19,761 nt of DNA from assembly GCA_027063105.1 (NCBI GenBank), contig JAMOSL010000008.1, forward strand, positions 1-19,761, given 5' to 3'. Positions 1 through 5,766 of this stretch are shown one piece after another. A program made the position numbers and the translations under genes. Within the stretch, counting starts at the first letter, position 1. Every line of letters begins with the position of its first letter. Under the pieces are notes generated by a model, which saw only the letters and a list, made by a program, of their open reading frames with translations, had not been told where the DNA came from and made no database searches. This DNA is from Campylobacteraceae bacterium (GTDB taxonomy: Bacteria; Campylobacterota; Campylobacteria; Campylobacterales; Sulfurovaceae).

Positions 1-27
1 TGCTCCGATTAATGCAAAATTTTTCAC
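1..27 (-). CDS. Start of a Gfo/Idh/MocA-type sugar-nucleotide oxidoreductase (partial)
   Basis: Only nine codons are in the window, starting at a GTG on the reverse strand and reading MKNFALIGA before the left edge. A GAGGA ribosome binding site (35-39 on the forward strand) and a TATAAT box (60-65) stand at normal distances upstream, so this is very likely a true gene start. A short leader, a beta-strand and then IGA is how the NAD-binding fold of UDP-GlcNAcA 3-dehydrogenases (WbpB/WlbA) begins, as I recall it. In those proteins the fold continues AAGYIAPRH. The family call is an inference from nine residues. Another Rossmann-fold enzyme is possible. Confidence 0.45.
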
Positions 28-59
28 TCTCAATTCCTCAAAATAAATTTCTTTATAAC

Positions 60-65
60 ATTATA
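60..65 (-). promoter_or_regulatory. -10 box for the left-edge reverse-strand gene
   Basis: The reverse strand reads TATAAT, ending 32 bases before the GTG start at 27. No -35 box is evident, as is usual for sigma-70 promoters in Campylobacterota. Confidence 0.4.
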
Positions 66-83
66 CAATAAATCTATCTAATA

Positions 84-92
84 TGATATAAT
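84..92 (+). promoter_or_regulatory. Extended -10 promoter element for the SurA-like gene
   Basis: TGATATAAT is a perfect extended -10 box (TGN plus TATAAT). The expected transcription start is near 99, giving a leader of about 24 bases. The octamer GATATAAT recurs upstream of the pcm-like gene and of rpsJ. The upstream region is A/T-rich with no clear -35. Confidence 0.55.
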
Positions 93-122
93 TATCAACT
101 AATATACTAAAATGGGGTTTTT

Positions 123-941
123 ATGAGAAAAATATTTATTCTTCTGTCTTTTTTAATTGCAATTTCACAGGCTAAAATGATTAATGCTATTGCTATAGTT
201 GTTGAGGGTGAACCTATAACTACTGCTGAGGTTAAAGCTGTTCAGACTCAAATGGGTGTATCTAAGAGTAAAGCTCAGGATATGCTTATTGATAATCGCC
301 TTCAGAAAGCTTCTATGAGAGGTATTCATATTACTGAAGATGAAATTGATATTAGAATTTCTAAAATTTCTAAAAAAAATAATCTTACTGTTAAAAAGAT
401 GCAAAAAGAGTTAAAGAAACAGGGTGTGGCTTGGAATAAATTTAGAGACCAAATTGAGACTAGTTTGAAGAAACAAAAATTCTTTAGACTTAAAATTGCT
501 AAGATTATACCAACTCCTAGTAGTGATGAACTAAAGCTTTATTATAAAAAGCATCCAGAGAGTTTTAAACTTCCTTCAAGTATTACAGCTACGCAATATA
601 GTTCAAAATCTAAAAAATATTTATTATCATTTATCAAAAATGGTTCAAAGAAAAAGTTTCTTAAAGAGGGTGATATAACATATTCAGGTGAAGAGTTAAC
701 TCCTCAACTTATGTCAATATTTATGGATGTTCCAATAGGCTCTTATACCTCAATATTTAACAATGGCAGTAGATTTGTTGTGTTTAAAGTAGATGGACAT
801 GGTATTGGAGAGGTTAAACCATTTAGTCAAGTTCAATATAAAGTAGCAGGTGCTTGGAGAAGAGAACAGCAAACAAAGACGATTAAAGAGTATTTTAAAA
901 AGATAAGAAGAGATGCATCTATTGAGATTATCCGTCCTTAA
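123..941 (+). CDS. SurA-like periplasmic chaperone / parvulin-type peptidyl-prolyl isomerase
   Basis: Predicted periplasmic folding factor for secreted and outer-membrane proteins. Residues 1-17 are a signal peptide (MRK, a hydrophobic run, then SQA). Residues 23-32 (IAIVVEGEPI) match the opening strand of the SurA N-terminal domain (VAxVNGxxIT). Residues 33-130 are lysine-rich helices typical of that domain. Residues about 150-225 resemble a reduced parvulin domain (EGDITYSGEEL, then a phenylalanine- and valine-rich end). A basic C-terminal helix follows (242-265), as in SurA, where it packs back on the N-terminal domain. At 272 residues it matches the short one-parvulin SurA-like proteins of Campylobacterota (Cj1289 type). 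The start is preceded by GGGG at 114-117. The stop overlaps the convergent sensor kinase gene by 14 bases. Isomerase activity cannot be judged from sequence alone; a chaperone-only role is possible. Confidence 0.75.
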   Translation: MRKIFILLSFLIAISQAKMINAIAIVVEGEPITTAEVKAVQTQMGVSKSKAQDMLIDNRLQKASMRGIHITEDEIDIRISKISKKNNLTVKKMQKELKKQGVAWNKFRDQIETSLKKQKFFRLKIAKIIPTPSSDELKLYYKKHPESFKLPSSITATQYSSKSKKYLLSFIKNGSKKKFLKEGDITYSGEELTPQLMSIFMDVPIGSYTSIFNNGSRFVVFKVDGHGIGEVKPFSQVQYKVAGAWRREQQTKTIKEYFKKIRRDASIEIIRP

Positions 942-1779
942 TTACTCTATCTAATCCCAAAATAATAGTTGTTCCTATGTTTTTTTGGGATTTAATTTTA
1001 ATCTCTATTCCCATCTCATCACAATATCTTTTAACAATATTTAATCCTATCCCTCTTCCCTCTATATTTTTATTTATCTGATAATATCTTTCAAAAATTT
1101 GTACTAGTTTAGATTCATCAATACCTATACCTCTATCTATGATAATTAGGTTGTTATTATCACTTTTTATAATTATATTGGAATTTTTATTGGTATATTT
1201 CATTGCATTATTTAATATATTATCTATCATTTGCTCAAAACCAATTATATCAACTTCTAATATTATATTTTTTATATCCAGTTCAAATTTATTTCTTTCA
1301 AAAGCCTCTAATATCTCTACTCTCTCTTGAATAATATTTTTTAAATATATTTTTTCCTTTTGAATTACTTGTATTTCTCTATTTATGCTATAAACTAATT
1401 CATTATATAATTTTTGTAGACGAATAGATGCAGTATCTATTCTATTTAATCGTTTAATTATTTTTTCATTATCTTTATGGGATTTTTTTATCATTTCTGT
1501 ATTAGCTTTAATTGTTGATAGAGGTATATTTAGTTCATGTATAATTTCTTTTGTTAGATGTAATAATTTTTTATCCATCTCTTGCTTTGGTGCTAATATA
1601 TCACTTGATAAGACATATCCCCAACCAAGAGATACTATTAAAACAGCTATAGATGATATTAAAAAGTTTTTTTGGGTAAATCCATTATTTAGCATAAACC
1701 AATATACTGCACTTAAAAGTATAAACACAGTGAAAAAATATAGAAAAGAGGCAATAATTATATCTTTTTTTAATTTCAT
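928..1779 (-). CDS. Membrane sensor histidine kinase with a minimal input region
   Basis: Autophosphorylating partner of the response regulator encoded just upstream. Two membrane segments (about 7-30 and 38-55) leave only about seven residues between them, so there is no periplasmic sensor domain. The dimerization and phosphotransfer domain follows, with the H box HELNIPLS and phosphoacceptor His81. The ATPase domain has an N box (NILNNAMKYT, 187-196), G1 (DRGIGID, 215-221), an F box (IFERYYQ, 228-234) and G2 (GRGIGLNIV, 241-249), so the protein looks catalytically complete. Its ATG follows the regulator's TAG with no spacing, implying coupled translation. The stop lies inside the 3' end of the convergent SurA-like gene. 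The stimulus is unknown; the architecture suggests sensing within or at the membrane. Confidence 0.88.
   Translation of the reverse strand: MKLKKDIIIASFLYFFTVFILLSAVYWFMLNNGFTQKNFLISSIAVLIVSLGWGYVLSSDILAPKQEMDKKLLHLTKEIIHELNIPLSTIKANTEMIKKSHKDNEKIIKRLNRIDTASIRLQKLYNELVYSINREIQVIQKEKIYLKNIIQERVEILEAFERNKFELDIKNIILEVDIIGFEQMIDNILNNAMKYTNKNSNIIIKSDNNNLIIIDRGIGIDESKLVQIFERYYQINKNIEGRGIGLNIVKRYCDEMGIEIKIKSQKNIGTTIILGLDRVIKDG
953..992 (+). terminator. Possible terminator hairpin of the SurA-like gene, inside kinase coding DNA
   Basis: A perfect 10-base inverted repeat, AATCCCAAAA (953-962) and TTTTGGGATT (983-992), encloses a 20-base loop and is followed by TAATTTTA. It starts 12 bases after the SurA-like stop codon. 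It also encodes the C-terminal part of the convergent kinase, and the long loop weakens the call. Confidence 0.3.
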
Positions 1780-2433
1780 CTAATAAATAAACCTATATCC
1801 AACACCTCTTATATTTTCTATATTATTTGGAAAAAGTTTTTTTAATTGTGTAATATATACTCTGATAGAACCATCACTAGACTCTTGACTGGTTGTCCAT
1901 AGACTCTCTTTTATCTCATCTAATAAAACTATTTGTCTGTTTGCAGATATAAATAGAATTAATAGTTCTATAACTTTTTTAGATGCAGATATTTCTATAT
2001 TATTTTTATAAATCTTCTTCTCTAAAGTATTAATATTAAAATCAGCTATTTTTATATCTTTGGTTCTAGTTAATCTTCTTAGTATAGCATTAATACGGAT
2101 AGTTAGCTCATCTAAATCTACAGGCTTCTTAATGAAATCATCACCACCAGATAGAAAACCCTCTTTTAATGAACTTTTATCATCTCTTGATGTTATAAAA
2201 ATGGTTGGAGTATTATCTCCACTATCTCTTAATTTTTTTAATAAATCAAAGCCACTTTCATAAGGTAAGTTTACATCAAAAAGGTATAAATCAAAATTAC
2301 AATTATAAGTCAAATCTAAAGCTGTATATGGGTCAAGAGCAGAAGATACTTTATATCCCTCTTCATCTAAAAAATCTTGAAGAGTTTCATTAAATAATTT
2401 GTCATCTTCAAGAAGTAAAATTCTAGGAGACAT
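1780..2433 (-). CDS. OmpR/PhoB-family response regulator
   Basis: DNA-binding regulator of the adjacent kinase. The receiver domain (about 3-115) has the acidic pocket Glu9, Asp10 and Asp11, phosphoacceptor Asp53 (in FDVNLP), switch Thr81 and the conserved Lys103-Pro104. The C-terminal winged helix (about 125-217) ends with IRGVGYRF, the wing signature of OmpR-type regulators. All key residues are present and the 217-residue length is normal. It begins directly after the fabG stop codon (TAAATG) and its own stop abuts the kinase ATG, so fabG, regulator and kinase are almost certainly co-transcribed. The target genes are unknown; autoregulation of this operon is plausible but not shown. Confidence 0.9.
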   Translation of the reverse strand: MSPRILLLEDDKLFNETLQDFLDEEGYKVSSALDPYTALDLTYNCNFDLYLFDVNLPYESGFDLLKKLRDSGDNTPTIFITSRDDKSSLKEGFLSGGDDFIKKPVDLDELTIRINAILRRLTRTKDIKIADFNINTLEKKIYKNNIEISASKKVIELLILFISANRQIVLLDEIKESLWTTSQESSDGSIRVYITQLKKLFPNNIENIRGVGYRFIY

Positions 2434-3177
2434 TTACATCAACATCCCACCATTAATTTTAAGAGTTTCACCAGTAATATAACTAGAATGGTCTGATAAT
2501 AAAAAAGCAACCCCATCAGCAATTTCACTTGGATTTCCAAATCTACCTAATGGAATTCGAGAAGTAAATCCATCTTTTATTTCATCTTTTAATCCATTTG
2601 TCATATCTGTGGCTATAAATCCAGGGGTAATTGTATTAAATCTAATACCTCTAATAGCTCCCTCTTGTGCAAATGATTTTGTCATTGCAATAGTTCCACC
2701 TTTACTTGCAGAGTAGTTAGTTTGCCCAATATTACCAGTTTGCCCAACAATAGATGCAATGTTCACAACAGAACCAAATCTTTTTTTACTCATTACTTTT
2801 AGTGCATCTCTACATCCTATAAATGATGATTTTAGATTAGCTTCTATGACTGCCATAAAATCATCTTCTTTCATGCGAATAGCTAGTTTATCTCTTGTGA
2901 TTCCTGCATTATTAACTAAATAACTAAGTTCACCATCTGTAGATACTATCTCTTTTATAGCTCCACCAAAAGCTTTTTCATCAGTTACATCAAAACCTAT
3001 AATTTCTGCGTTTCCACCATTTGATATAATTTCGTCTTTTATAATTTTAGCTTCGCTCTCGCCACTTCTATAATTAATCCAAACCTTAAGACCCATATTT
3101 GCCAGACCTTTTGCAACTTCTGCACCAATTCCTCTACTAGCTCCTGTTACTAAAACATTTATACCACTAAATTTCAT
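2434..3177 (-). CDS. fabG: 3-oxoacyl-[acyl-carrier-protein] reductase
   Basis: NADPH-dependent reduction of 3-oxoacyl-ACP in fatty acid elongation, in the cytoplasm. It is a classical short-chain dehydrogenase of 247 residues. It has the cofactor motif TGASRGIG (11-18), NNAG (89-92) and the catalytic residues Asn113, Ser142, Tyr155 and Lys159. The C-terminal end SSYITGETLKINGG is typical of FabG. The start MKFSGINVLVTGAS and the stretch SRFGSVVN-like around 133-139 resemble the Campylobacter FabG, so this is probably the housekeeping enzyme rather than a distant relative. The start overlaps the upstream TerB-like gene by 11 bases. Unlike many bacteria, acpP and fabF are not adjacent; a two-component system is coupled downstream instead. 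Confidence 0.9.
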   Translation of the reverse strand: MKFSGINVLVTGASRGIGAEVAKGLANMGLKVWINYRSGESEAKIIKDEIISNGGNAEIIGFDVTDEKAFGGAIKEIVSTDGELSYLVNNAGITRDKLAIRMKEDDFMAVIEANLKSSFIGCRDALKVMSKKRFGSVVNIASIVGQTGNIGQTNYSASKGGTIAMTKSFAQEGAIRGIRFNTITPGFIATDMTNGLKDEIKDGFTSRIPLGRFGNPSEIADGVAFLLSDHSSYITGETLKINGGMLM

Positions 3178-3529
3178 TTTTATCCTTTTTCTTGCATATA
3201 AATAATCTATCTTTTATTTTTTCAAACTCTTCATAATCTCTTAGTGTAATTTTATCAGAATATATAATATGGTTTACCTGTTCTAATATGTGCATTTTAC
3301 TTAATCGGTCATTGCATAAAGCATCATTAATAATATCTAAATGCTTATCTAAATCGTAATCTTTTTTAATAATATTAGTTAAAAAGTTCTTTGCCTCTTC
3401 CTCGCTACACTCAAATGAATTACCCATTAATTTACAAAAAAGAGGAGCTTCTTTTTCTATATCTCTATTGTCAACTTTAATAATATGTGCTAATAAAGTT
3501 GCAACAGATTCTTTTATTTTTAGTTCCAT
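3167..3529 (-). CDS. TerB-like small helical protein
   Basis: Short (120 residues) acidic and lysine-rich protein with no signal peptide or membrane segment, so probably cytoplasmic. The pattern LLAHIIKVDNRDIEKE (about 12-27), a central cysteine-containing helical stretch, and a late IIYSDKITLRDYEEFEKI repeat of the same acidic-helix motif (88-105) fit the TerB/DjlA N-terminal fold. In that fold, two pseudo-symmetric helical halves each carry an Asp. The molecular function of stand-alone TerB proteins is poorly defined, and a tellurite role should not be assumed. It is the first gene of the reverse-strand fabG group and overlaps fabG by 11 bases. An AGAGG ribosome binding site stands 10 bases before the ATG. 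The family call rests on pattern only. Confidence 0.55.
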   Translation of the reverse strand: MELKIKESVATLLAHIIKVDNRDIEKEAPLFCKLMGNSFECSEEEAKNFLTNIIKKDYDLDKHLDIINDALCNDRLSKMHILEQVNHIIYSDKITLRDYEEFEKIKDRLFICKKKDKNEI

Positions 3530-3556
3530 AATATACCAACCTCTATTTTTAATAAT

Positions 3557-3562
3557 ATTGTA
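3557..3562 (-). promoter_or_regulatory. Putative -10 box for the TerB-like/fabG/two-component operon
   Basis: The reverse strand reads TACAAT, 27 bases before the ATG at 3529, within an A/T-rich divergent intergenic region. There is no clear -35 box. Confidence 0.35.
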
Positions 3563-3597
3563 TCGTAATTTCTCTAAAATAAATTTAATGATAAATT

Positions 3598-3606
3598 TGA
3601 TATAAT
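3598..3606 (+). promoter_or_regulatory. Extended -10 promoter element for the pcm-like gene
   Basis: TGATATAAT, identical to the box upstream of the SurA-like gene, lies 41 bases before the ATG at 3648. The ribosome binding site is weak (CGAGA-like at 3634-3638). Confidence 0.5.
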
Positions 3607-3647
3607 ATTTTTTACTATTAAAAAATCAAGAAACGAGATTAAAAAAT

Positions 3648-4277
3648 ATGAAACCCTCTCCAAAGCTACAAAGAATGGTTAATGATATAGATATGAAGTT
3701 TCCATTAGAGCCTTATGTACAGAGAGCTTTACTAAGTGTTGAGAGAGATATCTTTGTACCAATAGGATTTGCACCTGTAGCATACAAGTTAGACGCTCTT
3801 CCTATGTCTGCGAGTCAATGGATAAGTTCACCTCTTACTGTAGCAAAAATGACTCAATATTTAAAACTAAAAGGTGCTGATAGTGTTTTAGAAATAGGTT
3901 GTGGAAGTGGTTATCAAGCAGTTGTATTATCCAGACTTTGTCGCAGAGTGTTTACAATAGAAAGAATTGAGATACTTTTAAGAGAAGCAAAAGTTAGATT
4001 CTCTGATTTAAGAATTAATCATATATTTACTAGATTTGATGATGGACAAAGGGGTTGGAAGAATTTTGGGCCTTTTGATAGAATATTATTTTCTGCCACA
4101 TCCAATTCAATATCTCAATCTATATTTGACCAACTTGCAGAAGATGGTATATTAGTTGCTCCAATTCAAGTAGGTTCAAAAGAGATAATTACAAGATTTA
4201 CTAAAAAGAATGGTAAAATATTCCAAGAGAATTTAGAGTTTTGTCATTTCGTCCCAGTTTTAAATGGGACAATTTAA
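3648..4277 (+). CDS. pcm: Protein-L-isoaspartate O-methyltransferase
   Basis: SAM-dependent methylation of isoaspartyl residues, which starts repair of age-damaged proteins in the cytoplasm. The order of motifs is that of the Pcm family: R32-[DIFVP] near the N-terminus, ISSPLTVAKMTQYL (59-72, corresponding to the substrate loop), SAM motif I VLEIGCGSGYQ (80-90), FDDGQRGW (130-137), FDRILFSA (143-150) and a late FVPV (201-204). The length of 209 residues matches the family. Cys85 occupies a position that is often Thr in other family members; this should not block SAM binding. The gene stands alone on its strand. Its stop is one base from the stop of the convergent BatD-like gene, and its last codons form a hairpin. 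Confidence 0.85.
   Translation: MKPSPKLQRMVNDIDMKFPLEPYVQRALLSVERDIFVPIGFAPVAYKLDALPMSASQWISSPLTVAKMTQYLKLKGADSVLEIGCGSGYQAVVLSRLCRRVFTIERIEILLREAKVRFSDLRINHIFTRFDDGQRGWKNFGPFDRILFSATSNSISQSIFDQLAEDGILVAPIQVGSKEIITRFTKKNGKIFQENLEFCHFVPVLNGTI
4251..4270. terminator. Hairpin at the pcm/BatD convergent junction
   Basis: GTCCCA (4251-4256) and TGGGAC (4265-4270) form a 6-base, GC-rich stem with an 8-base loop, followed on the forward strand by AATTTAATTT. It encodes the last residues of Pcm (VPVLNGT) and lies 9 bases past the convergent stop codon, so it may terminate both transcripts. The T-run is imperfect. Confidence 0.45.
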
Positions 4278-4278
4278 T

Positions 4279-5766
4279 TTATAGATATATATGAAGTAAC
4301 TCTTTTAACTTCTTTTTATCTATTTTTATATCTTTATTTCCATTCTTTTTTGCATATAAATTTCTAACCATCTCTTCAACATCTTTATTGCTATTAATGT
4401 GCGGATATAAAATCTTTAAGGCTTCAGAGTGCTTATATGGATTTGATTTAAATCTAAACTTTTTTATTTGATTGAATTTTAAAGTTATTAATGTTACTAT
4501 TATACCTGTGATAAATGATAGTAATAACATCCATATTTTAGGACTTTTCCCATTACTTATATTTTTATTAGTTGTTGGGTTAATAGTAGAAACAGTTGAA
4601 TTCGATGATGTAATACTATTCTTATGGACTAATACTTTATTTTGTTGTATAGAACTTCCTTGAACATTAATATCATAACTATCTATATTCATATTATACA
4701 TTTGATTATTTTTAAAATTGAATACAGAAAATGATTTATTAGGTATTGTGAAGTTGTTGTCACTGATAAATACAAACTTTTTTGTATAATTACTAATTAA
4801 TCGGTTTTCTCTTAATTGAGTTGTTATTTTTGCATCATCACTATATATAGTTACGCCATCTATTTCATAATTTAAACTATCAAAATCCTCTAAATTTCCT
4901 TCTCCTGATATATTAATAGTAATATTAACAGGTTTATTTGCCTTTACTTTATTATTATCTATCTGTTGAGTAAGTTTAAAATCTCCGATGAGGTCACTTT
5001 GAGATGGGGAGGCTTTTATATTAATATTTAATGAATTTGATATGATTTGACTCCACTTAGGTTTATCAAATATACTTCCAAAGAAATTATCTCTTGCTTG
5101 ACTTCTCTCTGCTACTTTTGCAATAATAGGTTCTATTGTCAGGTTTTGTTCTATTGTTGGAGTTAATATATAGTTAAATCTATGAACGATATACTGACCT
5201 TTTTTGAAAGTTTGTTCATCTTTTATCTCTTTAGCTATGCACCCTTTAAAGTTCGGTTGTTGAGAACGAAAATCCATTAAATCAACGCTTTTAAGTTCGC
5301 TGAAGTCTATTGAAACTAAAAATGGTTCACCAACAAATACCTCTTTTTTATAACTAGTTATTTGAAGTGTAAATTTCTCTGTCCCTGTTGGAATATAAGA
5401 ATTTACCTTATTTACAGTAATATTAATAGGTTTGGTTGTAAGGTTTTGACCATCTACTTTTATCTCAAAAGATGGAATCGTCATATTTTTATCTGGAGTA
5501 AAAGATAATATCCTCTTCTGTGATATTTCTCTTTTTGTATTTCCATTAATAATTTTAATAGATGAGCTACTCATATTAGAGGTACCTTCAATATTATAAT
5601 TTCCAATAGATTTAATATCTGGGAATTCTATATTTTTACCTATTGCTTTGAGTGTTAATTCAATTTTTGTACCTTTTATGATACTTTCTTGATTTACTTT
5701 TGCTGTAACCTCATTTGACCATAATATAGTTATTATAAAACTAATACCGATTACAATAATTTTCAT
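4279..5766 (-). CDS. batD: BatD-like membrane-anchored protein
   Basis: Predicted periplasmic protein held by one C-terminal membrane helix. It has a signal peptide (1-22), a long beta-rich region (about 25-370) made of repeated immunoglobulin-like strands, and a Ser/Asn/Thr-rich linker (about 371-408). A membrane helix (411-429) and a basic, helical cytoplasmic tail of about 65 residues follow. Features such as GEPFLVSIDF (146-155), the stretch HRFNYILTPT (195-204) and KANKPVNITINISGEGNLE (275-293) are typical of BatD (Bacteroides aerotolerance family). That family normally works with MoxR and the VWA proteins BatA and BatB; none is nearby. The start ATG overlaps the stop of the upstream GGDEF-EAL gene (ATGA), with an AAGGAAAAAGA binding site inside that gene. 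The biochemical role is not established. Confidence 0.75.
   Translation of the reverse strand: MKIIVIGISFIITILWSNEVTAKVNQESIIKGTKIELTLKAIGKNIEFPDIKSIGNYNIEGTSNMSSSSIKIINGNTKREISQKRILSFTPDKNMTIPSFEIKVDGQNLTTKPINITVNKVNSYIPTGTEKFTLQITSYKKEVFVGEPFLVSIDFSELKSVDLMDFRSQQPNFKGCIAKEIKDEQTFKKGQYIVHRFNYILTPTIEQNLTIEPIIAKVAERSQARDNFFGSIFDKPKWSQIISNSLNINIKASPSQSDLIGDFKLTQQIDNNKVKANKPVNITINISGEGNLEDFDSLNYEIDGVTIYSDDAKITTQLRENRLISNYTKKFVFISDNNFTIPNKSFSVFNFKNNQMYNMNIDSYDINVQGSSIQQNKVLVHKNSITSSNSTVSTINPTTNKNISNGKSPKIWMLLLSFITGIIVTLITLKFNQIKKFRFKSNPYKHSEALKILYPHINSNKDVEEMVRNLYAKKNGNKDIKIDKKKLKELLHIYL

Noticed and set aside
911..920. Perfect palindrome AGATGCATCT near the SurA-like 3' end
   Set aside because: Inside coding sequence, with no spacer or partner site; such short palindromes occur by chance.
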